DNA from: Mucilaginibacter sp.
GTDB lineage: Bacteria > Bacteroidota > Bacteroidia > Sphingobacteriales > Sphingobacteriaceae
DNA length: 64,000 nt
Direction: 5' to 3'
Assembly (NCBI RefSeq): GCF_025362475.1
Contig: NZ_JANYGH010000058.1
Coordinates: forward strand, 248,001-312,000
Positions 1 to 7,926 of the stretch are shown piece by piece. Under the pieces are notes generated by a model. The model worked only from the letters and a program-made list of their open reading frames with translations. It was not told where the DNA came from and ran no database searches. A program made the position numbers and the translations under genes. Positions within the stretch are counted from its first letter, which is position 1. The number at the start of each line of letters is the position of its first letter.

Positions 1-1
1 C

Positions 2-820
2 GTATTTGCATACGAGTACCGGGTAACCTTTCGCGATACGCTATCAGCATCTGAAAAACTTTTGGATGGCACCTGGATAGGTAAAGCCGAAGCGGGTAAA
101 GATATACCGGTATCGGTAGAAGCAAATTTGCAAAAACGCGCACACCTCAAAGTTGGCGATAAACTGGTATTTAATGTACAAGGAGTACCTATGCCGGCCT
201 ATGTGGCCAGCATTCGTAAAGTAAACTGGGGTAAGGTACAAACCAATTTCCAGGTGGTTTTCCCTACCGGCGTGTTGGAGGATGCGCCACAGTTCCAGGT
301 GTTGCTTACGCATGTGCCCTCGAATAAGGTATCGGCCAAATTTCAACAGGCGGTAGTAAAACAGTTCCCCAATATTTCTATTATCGATCTGGGCCTGGTA
401 TTAAGTATTTTGGATGAATTATTGAGTAAGATAAGTTACGTTATCCGTTTTATGAGCGCGTTCAGCATCATTACGGGTATTGTAGTGCTGATAGCTTCGG
501 TACGGATCAGCAAATACCAGCGGATCCAGGAAAGCGTTTTACTGCGAACCTTGGGTGCCAGCCGAAAACAGATCTTTGCCATTACCGCTTTGGAATATTT
601 GTTCTTAGGCAGTTTATCGGCCCTAACGGGAATCCTGATAGCTGTTGCAGGAACGTGGTTCCTGGCTAAATATAGTTTCGAGATCCCCTATGCGGTTAGC
701 TTTATACCCGCTTTTGTATTATTTTTAATTATAACTATACTAACCGTCATTATCGGCTTGTTAAATAGTCGCGGGGTATTAAACAAACCGCCGTTAGAAA
801 TATTAAGGACCAACGCTTAA
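2..820 (+). CDS. ABC transporter permease, FtsX/YbbP type (5' partial)
   Basis: The gene enters from the left edge. The frame is open from base 2, so the TTG start in the ORF track at 62 is probably internal. About 272 C-terminal residues are visible: a periplasmic-looking beta-rich part, then an FtsX-type membrane domain with about four hydrophobic segments. A cytoplasmic loop reading LLRTLGASRKQ and the terminal PLEILR are typical of FtsX/MacB/YbbP permeases. In the family these permeases work with an MacB-like ATPase on lipoprotein or lipid substrates rather than as classic importers. It sits 5 bp before a GDSL esterase; the same neighbourhood (tesA with ybbA and ybbP) is known in proteobacteria and supports the YbbP assignment. 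The ATPase partner should lie upstream, outside the window. The substrate is unknown. Confidence 0.85.
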   Translation, partial: VFAYEYRVTFRDTLSASEKLLDGTWIGKAEAGKDIPVSVEANLQKRAHLKVGDKLVFNVQGVPMPAYVASIRKVNWGKVQTNFQVVFPTGVLEDAPQFQVLLTHVPSNKVSAKFQQAVVKQFPNISIIDLGLVLSILDELLSKISYVIRFMSAFSIITGIVVLIASVRISKYQRIQESVLLRTLGASRKQIFAITALEYLFLGSLSALTGILIAVAGTWFLAKYSFEIPYAVSFIPAFVLFLIITILTVIIGLLNSRGVLNKPPLEILRTNA

Positions 821-825
821 TTATT

Positions 826-1509
826 ATGCACAAATTTAAACTAACATACCTGCTGCTTTTTGTGGCTATCGCATTATCAGCCTGCGGCGAAAAAAACAAA
901 CCTGCAGCTGAAGCCGCAAGCAAAACCGCCCCCACTGCAAAAGCTGATGCATCGGCAGTAAAAACCATTTTATTTTTCGGCGATAGTCTTACCGCTGGGT
1001 ACGGGCTGGACGATCCGTCGGAAGCTTTCCCCGGTAATATCGCAAAAAAGATCGATTCGTTGAAAATGGCTTATAAAGTGATCAACGCCGGAGTAAGTGG
1101 CGAAACATCTGCTGGCGGCAACAGCCGGATAGATTGGACATTAAAGCAAAAGGTAGATGTATTTATACTGGAATTGGGAGCCAATGATGGTTTACGCGGT
1201 ATCCCACCCAACGAAACAGCAAAAAACCTGCAATCAATTATTGATAAGGTAAAGGCCAAATACCCTGATGCTAAACTGGTAATGCTGGGTATGCAGGTGC
1301 CGCCAAACATGGGGCCAGATTATGTAACTAAATTTAAAGCCGTATTTCCCACCATTGCCACAAAAAACAAAATGGCGTTGGTACCCTTCCTGTTGCAAGG
1401 CGTAGGTGGTCACCCGGATTTAAACCAACCCGATGGCATCCACCCTACAGAAAAAGGAGCAAAAATAGTTGCCGACAATGTATGGTCGGTTTTAAAGGGA
1501 AAGTTGTAG
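826..1509 (+). CDS. Arylesterase / TesA-like GDSL (SGNH) hydrolase lipoprotein
   Basis: A 227-residue SGNH hydrolase. The N-terminus has a short basic region, a hydrophobic core and a lipobox ending LSAC at about residue 20, so it is probably a lipoprotein at the cell envelope. The SGNH blocks are in order: GDSLTAGYG (nucleophile Ser, about residue 52), the Gly block around GVSGETSAGG, GAND (Asn), and DGIHPTEKG near the C-terminus (Asp and His). This is the TesA/arylesterase layout, which hydrolyses acyl-CoA, lysophospholipid or aryl ester bonds. Five bases separate it from the upstream permease, so the two are almost certainly cotranscribed. The natural substrate cannot be read from the sequence. 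Confidence 0.88.
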   Translation: MHKFKLTYLLLFVAIALSACGEKNKPAAEAASKTAPTAKADASAVKTILFFGDSLTAGYGLDDPSEAFPGNIAKKIDSLKMAYKVINAGVSGETSAGGNSRIDWTLKQKVDVFILELGANDGLRGIPPNETAKNLQSIIDKVKAKYPDAKLVMLGMQVPPNMGPDYVTKFKAVFPTIATKNKMALVPFLLQGVGGHPDLNQPDGIHPTEKGAKIVADNVWSVLKGKL

Positions 1510-1835
1510 AATAGTATTAAAATAGATGTCTCTCTGCCAAATTTCGTGAAACACTGCAAGGAAATGTCATAAAAAAGGGCTGTCCTGCTGAGCCTATCGA
1601 AGCATGTAGGCAAAGGCCTCTGCGCGCGACCCATCGACAAGCTCAGGGTGACAGGCCTTTTAGAATGTACATAGGTTGATAACAAACACGTCATAGATAG
1701 TTGATAGGAACCACTACTCTGTAGATCGGGGATTGCTTCCTTCCTCAGCAATGACGAATCTTTATAGCTCATGGGTAGGCACGAAGCAACAAGGTCTGTT
1801 TATTTCCAAACCGCCATTCAGGTTAATTATATAAA
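1510..1835. repeat. Gene-free region with two degenerate interspersed repeat pieces
   Basis: No credible gene is present; the 120-aa ORF antisense here runs into tesA and looks like a shadow. One piece around 1580-1655 has imperfect complementary arms built on CTGAGC..ATCGA and TCGACAAGCTCAGGGTGAC. A second piece around 1725-1756 contains GATTGCTTCCTTCCTCAGCA followed by ATGACG. This is related to the arms of the perfect palindrome at 23388-23496. Both look like decayed copies of interspersed palindromic elements. Confidence 0.6.
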
Positions 1836-2924
1836 TCAAACCAGTGTTTTTAAAGATTTAGATAGGTAATGTTCCAATCCCGATGATGAATAATTTATAG
1901 TATTGCCAAACAAATTAATATAATTTGACTTTGGCTTATCATCTTTTAAAACTACATCAACTTCCAACTTATTTTTCTTTTGCCTGCCGTTAATGCCACG
2001 CATAATGATAGATTTAATGGCAAGATCTTCTGCGGGTAAAGAATAACCTATAAAAATGAGCTTATCCGCATTACGGATAGCTTCCATGGCCCCTTTCCAT
2101 ATCTGTAACAAGTTTGAATCCCTGATATCCCTTACAAAAGATGGGGTAACCATTACACTTTTTAAAGTAAGTGAGTTATTGCAAATGCATGTATTATCTG
2201 TCTTTTTTTGGGTTATATACGCCTGGTGCAAAATGCTTCCATAAGGATTTATATAGTATTGCCCGCAATAATCGCACCTTACCCAGTTAAGCGAACCATG
2301 AAGCTTAAAGTACTTAAAAAGTGGCCTGCTTTGTTGAAACTCTATTTCATCTGTAAGTACGCTTCTATAATTAATTCCATAATCTATCCTGTTTTCTTCG
2401 GCAGCATCAACAAATTGCTCGTCAATAATTAAATCGTAATTAGTGGTAATAATACTTACTGTACCATTTTTCTTTTCCTGCTTTATGGGGTCAAAGAATA
2501 ATGGAATTAATTCTTCTTCTCGTTCAGAATATTCGGTTAAATGATATGCTATCAGTAATTCATCAACTGCCCTTTTTAACAATGCTTGAAAGTCCCTGAG
2601 ATTTTTTTCATTAAGTTTTGGATGCGGCGGCGCGTTGTATAAACAGCAATGATCAATAAATGATAAAACCTCGGTTATATTAGGAATATCCTGACTTTGA
2701 TTTAATTCATTTTTTTTTACGCTCTTCAACCCCGGATATATCAAATACAGATAGTGTAAAAGTTTTTCTTCCTGATCCCATTCTTCATCTGTTTTGGTTG
2801 CACCTAATTCAAACAAATCATGTTTTAAAAGCTTTGATAAAATCTCAGGCATAATTTCGCCGGTTAGTGGATATCCAAAACTTTTACTGAAACCGGCACC
2901 CAAAAAATAAACTATATCTTTCAT
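1836..2924 (-). CDS. SIR2-like domain protein
   Basis: A 362-residue protein with a SIR2-like (SIR2_2) NAD-binding fold. The N-terminal FLGAGFSKSFGYPL is the glycine-rich NAD loop. TTNYD in the middle and KLHGSLNW (with the likely catalytic His) are the usual core motifs, and FIGYSLPAEDLAIKSI is the C-terminal Rossmann strand and loop. CDYC followed by CIC suggests a small zinc ribbon. Such proteins are often NADases in anti-phage systems, but many are uncharacterised. No recognised defence partner is adjacent. The ATG overlaps the stop of an upstream reading frame (TAATG), so it was probably once the second gene of a translationally coupled pair. Family assignment is good; the defence role is inference. 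Confidence 0.75.
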   Translation of the reverse strand: MKDIVYFLGAGFSKSFGYPLTGEIMPEILSKLLKHDLFELGATKTDEEWDQEEKLLHYLYLIYPGLKSVKKNELNQSQDIPNITEVLSFIDHCCLYNAPPHPKLNEKNLRDFQALLKRAVDELLIAYHLTEYSEREEELIPLFFDPIKQEKKNGTVSIITTNYDLIIDEQFVDAAEENRIDYGINYRSVLTDEIEFQQSRPLFKYFKLHGSLNWVRCDYCGQYYINPYGSILHQAYITQKKTDNTCICNNSLTLKSVMVTPSFVRDIRDSNLLQIWKGAMEAIRNADKLIFIGYSLPAEDLAIKSIIMRGINGRQKKNKLEVDVVLKDDKPKSNYINLFGNTINYSSSGLEHYLSKSLKTLV

Positions 2925-3037
2925 TACACAACTTTTATATCCTTTTTTAATATTTCACGGGCTTTATCATCAGCAATTAGTAACTGCCATATTCCTAAAC
3001 CTGGCTGATTGGCGGGAATTTTTGAATAAGGTTTAGG
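2924..3037 (-). pseudogene. Possible gene remnant coupled to the SIR2-like gene
   Basis: On the minus strand a frame of about 37 codons ends in TAA, whose last A is the first base of the SIR2-like ATG. It reads coding-like residues, including GLGIWQLLIADDKAREI, and is closed upstream by a stop at 3038-3040. It has no start codon. The stop/start overlap and the plausible C-terminal helix suggest the 3' end of a lost partner gene. The end faintly resembles DUF2007 domains (compare the gene at 20825), but this is too short to assign. It could also be chance. Confidence 0.4.
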
Positions 3038-3242
3038 TTACAACTGTGGTTGTTGACTGATTTTTCAATTTGATTTTAACAATTAAACAGAAATGTCAAA
3101 CCATCGATGACAAACTAAAAATCAGCTACTTATATTGATATAAATGTACCTCAAAGCACAGAAAGTACAATAGGTGTTTTCACCGTAATTTCTACCGTAC
3201 TTTTACGTGGCAACAAAAAAGAAAGGTATTAATATGAAGAAT

Positions 3243-3926
3243 TTAATCGCGCCACAAATACGGAAAAAGCAACAATGCCGTAGTTATAACAATGGCATTT
3301 ATGGCAAACAAAACACCCATATTGCCATAGCTAAAGCTTCTGTCAACGCCATCCATAGCACTTTTGCTTAGGCGGATAAGGATAAGTATTACTGGTATAA
3401 TAACCGGGAAACTTAGTATGGCCATCAGCGTACCATTATTACCCGCTTTTGAAGCAATGGCCGATATCATGGTGAACACGGTTGAAAAGCTTACACTGCC
3501 TATAAAAACGGCAATGAAGTAAAATAAAGGATCGCCAAGAGGCTTAACAAAAAATACTTTGTATACTATCAACGCCAGGAAACTGATCAATGACATCAGC
3601 AATATATTATAGATAGTTTTTGACAGGATAATAGCCTGCGGGCTGGCAATGGAGTAGTAATACAGCAGGCGGTTTTTGCTTTCCTGCATAAAGCTTTTGG
3701 CAATGGCGTTAACCGATGCAAATAACATAATGATCCAGAAAAGCACATTCCATACCAGGGGATAGCTGCTGCTGCCGCTAAAGCCGGGGGTTAGGTTAAA
3801 AGATATATAACAAACAAATACGGTTGATACAACATATAACAAAACCCCGTTAAAAGCATATTTTGACCGCCACTCCAGCAGAATTTCCTTTTTTAACAGA
3901 TGGATGGTTTCGTTAACAAGCTTCAT
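3243..3926 (-). CDS. ccmB: Heme exporter subunit CcmB
   Basis: A 227-residue integral membrane protein with six hydrophobic segments and the family's usual length. The N-terminal KEILLEWRSKYAFNGVLLY and the segment ESKNRLLYYYSIASPQAI resemble the conserved CcmB N-terminus and first cytoplasmic loop. CcmB is the permease of the CcmABCD complex, which releases the CcmE heme chaperone during cytochrome c maturation. No ccmA or ccmC lies beside it. The upstream 140 bp separate it from the oppositely oriented alkyltransferase gene and presumably hold both promoters. Confidence 0.88.
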   Translation of the reverse strand: MKLVNETIHLLKKEILLEWRSKYAFNGVLLYVVSTVFVCYISFNLTPGFSGSSSYPLVWNVLFWIIMLFASVNAIAKSFMQESKNRLLYYYSIASPQAIILSKTIYNILLMSLISFLALIVYKVFFVKPLGDPLFYFIAVFIGSVSFSTVFTMISAIASKAGNNGTLMAILSFPVIIPVILILIRLSKSAMDGVDRSFSYGNMGVLFAINAIVITTALLLFPYLWRD

Positions 3927-4069
3927 GCGGCAAAGGTAATAATTTGTAAGAACTATGGCGTTTTAAGCGGGAGGTTGAACACCGCCTCCGCCCGTATTAA
4001 TATGAGAATTGCCCGGGCCCTGTTTTTTGCACTTATTTAATTTTAAATTCGCATATCAATTAACAAACC

Positions 4070-4555
4070 ATGCCCATAGCTTATTGCCGTACACCGGTTG
4101 GAATAACCCGTATTACCCAGGATGATGATTGTATTTCGGGCATCTCTATTTTAGATGATGAACCCGAGGTAAGCCCTGCCCCAACCCAGTTATTACAAAC
4201 GGTTATCGACCAGTTAGCGGAGTATTTTGCAGGTGAAAGAAAAACATTCGATTTTCCCATAAAGCAACCCGGCACCGCATTTCAACAACAGGTATGGGAT
4301 AATCTGTTGCAAATTGGATATGGTGTTACCATGAGTTATGCACAGCTATCCAACCAAATGAATAATCCATTGGCTATAAGAGCTATTGCCGCGGCCAATG
4401 GTAAAAACAATTTATGGGTTGTTGTTCCATGCCACCGGGTAATAGGATCAGATGGCAGCCTAACCGGTTACGCGGGTGGCCTTTGGCGCAAACAATGGCT
4501 GTTGGAGCATGAGGCCCGCGTTATGGGTGTTGGACAAACAAGGTTAAATTTCTAA
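4070..4555 (+). CDS. ogt: Methylated-DNA--protein-cysteine methyltransferase (Ogt type)
   Basis: A 161-residue suicide repair protein that moves alkyl groups from O6-alkylguanine to its own cysteine. The active-site motif VVPCHRVIGSDG is intact, followed by GYAGGLWRKQWLLEHE, the usual C-terminal block. The helix-turn-helix part, from FQQQVWDNLLQIGYG onward, and the N-terminal RNase-like domain are both present, so it is full length. The last 12 bases overlap the end of the convergent hybrid kinase gene. It appears to be a single-gene unit. Confidence 0.92.
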   Translation: MPIAYCRTPVGITRITQDDDCISGISILDDEPEVSPAPTQLLQTVIDQLAEYFAGERKTFDFPIKQPGTAFQQQVWDNLLQIGYGVTMSYAQLSNQMNNPLAIRAIAAANGKNNLWVVVPCHRVIGSDGSLTGYAGGLWRKQWLLEHEARVMGVGQTRLNF

Positions 4556-6487
4556 CATATCCTTACGTTTTAACAGCAGCCTGCTCATTTTTTCATGCAA
4601 CTGATATGGCTGGAAAGGTTTTGAAAGCACATCATTCATTCCCGCCGTTAAAGCCTCCTGCTGCTCGTGCCCAAATGATGCTGCCGAAAGTGATATAATA
4701 GGTATGCTTCTTTTAGGTTCCACAAAATCAACCCTGATATTCCTGGCTGCTTCGTAGCCATTCATTTCGGGCATGTGGGTATCCATCAAAATAATATCGT
4801 AATGTTTGGTAGCCAGCTTATCAAGTGCTTTGCGGCCATTGTCAACCATATCTACCTCTATCTGCCAATCTTTCAATATTTTCGACAGCATAAACTGGTT
4901 CACCATATTATCTTCGGCAACCAACACTTTTATGTTATGGAACGAGGGAAGCGCCTTACTTGATATTGGCCCAACTTCTTCAACCGGTTTATTAACAATA
5001 GTGTGCCAGTTTATAAAGCTAAAGGTACTGCCTTTGCCTACCTCGCTGCTCACACTTAGTTCGCCGCCCTTAAGTTCAACCAGTTTGGTTACAATGGCCA
5101 GGCCAAGGCCAGTACCACCATATTTACTTTCCGTATCTGCGTCGGCCTGCTCAAATGACTCAAATACGTTGGCCAACCTGTCTGCTGGGATGCCTATCCC
5201 TGTATCTTCAACACTATATTGTAATTTCACCTTATCATTATGCCTTTGCAATACGGATACTTTTAGCTTTACATAACCCCGCTCGGTAAATTTTATGGCA
5301 TTGCTCAGGAGGTTCATCAGGATTTGATTAAGTCTTAATGCGTCAATCAACAAATGTTGCGGCACGTCATGATCTATCTCAAGCAAAAAATCAATATTAC
5401 TTTCATCAGCTCTGAATTTTAACAGATCAAATACCGACTTAATGATATCATGTACATTATTTTCTGTACGTACAATATTAAACTTACCGGCCTCTATCTT
5501 TGAAATATCCAATACATCGTTTATAACACCTAAAAGCGATTTTGACGAAGTCTCCAACAGGTCAAGCATTCCCCTTTGCTGTTCATCCAAATTGGTTTTA
5601 AGCAACATACTGGTTATACCAATAATACCGTTAACAGGGGTACGCAATTCATGACTCATATTAGCAAAAAAGGTTTCTTTAACTTTTTTACTATATTCTG
5701 CCTCTTCTTTTGATTTTATCAGTTGCTCCTGGTAACTTTTCTGCGGTGATATATCGCTGATATTGATAAAAATTATTTTGTTATGGTAGGATGCACGGCA
5801 CTCCACCCAGATCACCTTTTTATCAAACCTTTCAAACCTGAATTCAAAAACAGCAAAACTGAGGTTGTCATTAATAATCTCGCCAAGCTTTTTACGAAAC
5901 GCCGGCTGATCTTCTGCAACGGCCAGGTTAACAACATTATTACCCAATAGTTCGGCAGGTTTAAACCTCATGATAGATTCAACCGCCGGGTTAATATTTT
6001 CTATCCGCAGGGTTTGGGCATCAACAGAACAAATAATATCGGCCGAGTTTTTTACAACGATGGAAAAGTTTTGTAATTCATCGTTCTTCTTTTTTATTTC
6101 GGCTTGTATACGGGCAAGTTGCACAAATGAATCAACCTTTGCCGAAGTAATATAAGGATCAAGTGGTTTATACAAATAATCAATAGCGCCCGTGCCCAGG
6201 CCTTTAACCGCGTATTTGGTTTCCTTTGATATCGCGGTAACAAAAATTACCATAATATCTTTGGTGCGCGGGTTTGATTTAAGCATTTCTACCAGCTCAA
6301 AACCATCCATTTCGGGCATCTGCACATCAACTAATGCTATGGCAATATGATTTTCCCAGGCTATCTTAAGGGCTTCATTTGGGGATGTTGTAGAAAAAAT
6401 ACGAATGTCATCGCGTTTTAATAATGCATCAAGTGCTATTATATTCTCTTCTCTATCATCAACAATAAGAATATTTACAGGGGGCAT
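4544..6487 (-). CDS. Hybrid sensor histidine kinase (REC-PAS-HisKA-HATPase-REC)
   Basis: A 647-residue soluble hybrid kinase with no membrane segment. The N-terminal receiver (about 1-120) has the acidic pair VDD and phosphoacceptor Asp54 in LVDVQMPEMDG. Then come a PAS domain (about 140-255), HisKA with MSHELRTPVNG, an HATPase with DTGIGIP and GGTGLGLAI boxes, and a C-terminal receiver with LMDTHMPEMNG. The double receiver suggests it accepts phosphate from an upstream kinase and passes it on internally. It is the last gene of the CHASE3 kinase-cheR-cheB operon, starting 29 bp after cheB. No DNA-binding output is present. Confidence 0.93.
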   Translation of the reverse strand: MPPVNILIVDDREENIIALDALLKRDDIRIFSTTSPNEALKIAWENHIAIALVDVQMPEMDGFELVEMLKSNPRTKDIMVIFVTAISKETKYAVKGLGTGAIDYLYKPLDPYITSAKVDSFVQLARIQAEIKKKNDELQNFSIVVKNSADIICSVDAQTLRIENINPAVESIMRFKPAELLGNNVVNLAVAEDQPAFRKKLGEIINDNLSFAVFEFRFERFDKKVIWVECRASYHNKIIFINISDISPQKSYQEQLIKSKEEAEYSKKVKETFFANMSHELRTPVNGIIGITSMLLKTNLDEQQRGMLDLLETSSKSLLGVINDVLDISKIEAGKFNIVRTENNVHDIIKSVFDLLKFRADESNIDFLLEIDHDVPQHLLIDALRLNQILMNLLSNAIKFTERGYVKLKVSVLQRHNDKVKLQYSVEDTGIGIPADRLANVFESFEQADADTESKYGGTGLGLAIVTKLVELKGGELSVSSEVGKGSTFSFINWHTIVNKPVEEVGPISSKALPSFHNIKVLVAEDNMVNQFMLSKILKDWQIEVDMVDNGRKALDKLATKHYDIILMDTHMPEMNGYEAARNIRVDFVEPKRSIPIISLSAASFGHEQQEALTAGMNDVLSKPFQPYQLHEKMSRLLLKRKDMLEI

Positions 6488-6516
6488 GTAATATTGATTA
6501 TATGTATGGTGAATCT

Positions 6517-7104
6517 TTATGTATTCAATAAATTAAAAATCTCTTCTGTTCGCAATATATATTCGGCAGCTCCAATGTTGATAGCTGCCTGCGGCATTTC
6601 GTCCATTTCTGCATCTTCCGGGTGCTGTGCTATCGTTGTTGCACCGCTATTCCGCAGCTTTAATAAACCTTCGGCGCCATCCTGGTTTGCACCGGATAAC
6701 AAAATAGCTATACAACGATCTTTGTAAACTTCGGCAAAGCTCTCAAAGGTAACATCAATTGATGGTTTAGAAAACCAAACAGCTTCAGAAACATCCAAAC
6801 TGAATGTACCTTCTTTTTCGATAAGGGTATGGTAATTTGCCGGCGCTATGTAGATAGTATTCTTGTTAAGGATATCCTTATCTGCAATTTCACGCATCAA
6901 GATACGGCTATTTTCGGCAAACAGTCTTTCTATCTCACTTAAATAATTTTTTTTTCTGTGAATTACTATAATTACCGCCTTATTAAGTTCAGACGAAAGT
7001 AATTTAATTATTTGGAACACCAGTTTAAATGAGCCTGCCGATCCGCCTAACAATAATATTTCGGCAGATTTCCAGCGTTCAATTAATTTTTTATCAGGAC
7101 CCAA
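6517..7104 (-). CDS. CheB-type methylesterase, receiver-less
   Basis: A 195-residue stand-alone CheB catalytic domain. The nucleophile motif LLGGSAGS, the His in IVIHRKK and the Asp in LSGANQDGAEG make the expected Ser-His-Asp triad. The C-terminal ATTIAQHPEDAEMDEMPQAA is the conserved CheB end. There is no N-terminal receiver, so it is not controlled by CheA-type phosphorylation in the usual way. The frame starts with TTG and overlaps the end of cheR by 11 bp; no ATG lies near, so translational coupling probably sets the start. Chemoreceptors are absent here, so the substrate may be a domain of the neighbouring kinase. Confidence 0.9.
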   Translation of the reverse strand: MGPDKKLIERWKSAEILLLGGSAGSFKLVFQIIKLLSSELNKAVIIVIHRKKNYLSEIERLFAENSRILMREIADKDILNKNTIYIAPANYHTLIEKEGTFSLDVSEAVWFSKPSIDVTFESFAEVYKDRCIAILLSGANQDGAEGLLKLRNSGATTIAQHPEDAEMDEMPQAAINIGAAEYILRTEEIFNLLNT

Positions 7105-7924
7105 CTTTTTGATAGATGTTTTCTTTTTGATTAATTACCTTAAACTTCTTTTTGAAAGCATCAGAGCGTATGGTTTCTTTACTGCCCAGGCACAAATACC
7201 CCAGCGGGCATAAACTTTGGTAAAAAAGCTCCAGGATGCGCTCTTGTAGTTCAGTTTCAAAGTAGATGAATACGTTACGGCAGCTAATGAGCTGAAACTC
7301 GTTAAACACCCCGTCTGATACCAGGTTATGAACGGAAAAAAGTGTATTTTGTTTCAACTCGTTATGGATTGAAGCCGCGTCGTATAGAATAGTAAAATGA
7401 TCTGATATTGATCCTCTTAACCCTGTAAGCTGGTAATTTTCGGCATAGCTTTTTATGTTGCGCAGGCTATAAATACCTTTACGGGCTTCCTTTAATACTT
7501 CGGTGTTAATATCCGTACCGTATATGAATGATTTTTGGCTTAAACCGGCCTCGCGCATCAATATAGCCAGCGAGTATACTTCCTCGCCTGTTGAGCAGCC
7601 GGCAACCCATATTTTTGAATGCTGATAGGTTGAAAGATAAGGCACAACCTGGCTATTTACAGCTTTGTAAAAAGTAGGATCCCTAAACATTTCGGTAACG
7701 TTAACCGTTATCTCCTCTAAAAAATCCTGGAAAAAGGACTGATCATTCACCAACATGTGTTTGAGGTCATAATAGCTTATTTTTTTAAGTTGCATGATTC
7801 TGGTGATCCTCCGTTTTAAAGAGGCCTTGGTATATCCCGAAAAATCAAAGCCATGAATCCTTTTTACCAGGTCAATCAGCTCGGATATTTGGGTGGATGA
7901 TATAATAACAGAAGTATCAGTCAT
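7094..7924 (-). CDS. CheR-type methyltransferase
   Basis: A 276-residue SAM-dependent methyltransferase of the CheR family. An N-terminal helical domain (about 1-75) is followed by the Rossmann domain. SAM motif GCSTGEEVYSLAIL, the loop FIYGTDINTEVL and SCRNVFIYF are all typical. The family methylates glutamates of chemoreceptors. The ORF track starts at a GTG at 7942, but the ATG at 7924, two bases after the stop of the kinase gene, gives the usual N-terminus and is preferred. It overlaps cheB at its 3' end. No TPR extension is present. Confidence 0.92.
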   Translation of the reverse strand: MTDTSVIISSTQISELIDLVKRIHGFDFSGYTKASLKRRITRIMQLKKISYYDLKHMLVNDQSFFQDFLEEITVNVTEMFRDPTFYKAVNSQVVPYLSTYQHSKIWVAGCSTGEEVYSLAILMREAGLSQKSFIYGTDINTEVLKEARKGIYSLRNIKSYAENYQLTGLRGSISDHFTILYDAASIHNELKQNTLFSVHNLVSDGVFNEFQLISCRNVFIYFETELQERILELFYQSLCPLGYLCLGSKETIRSDAFKKKFKVINQKENIYQKVGS

Positions 7925-7926
7925 AA

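Noticed and set aside
1410-1772. 120-aa minus-strand ORF after the esterase gene
   Set aside because: It runs through interspersed repeats and into the esterase C-terminus; no family features.
1836-2924. Full defence island around the SIR2-like gene
   Set aside because: Neighbours are ordinary genes (esterase, ccmB, ogt); only the SIR2-like gene and a short remnant support any such idea.
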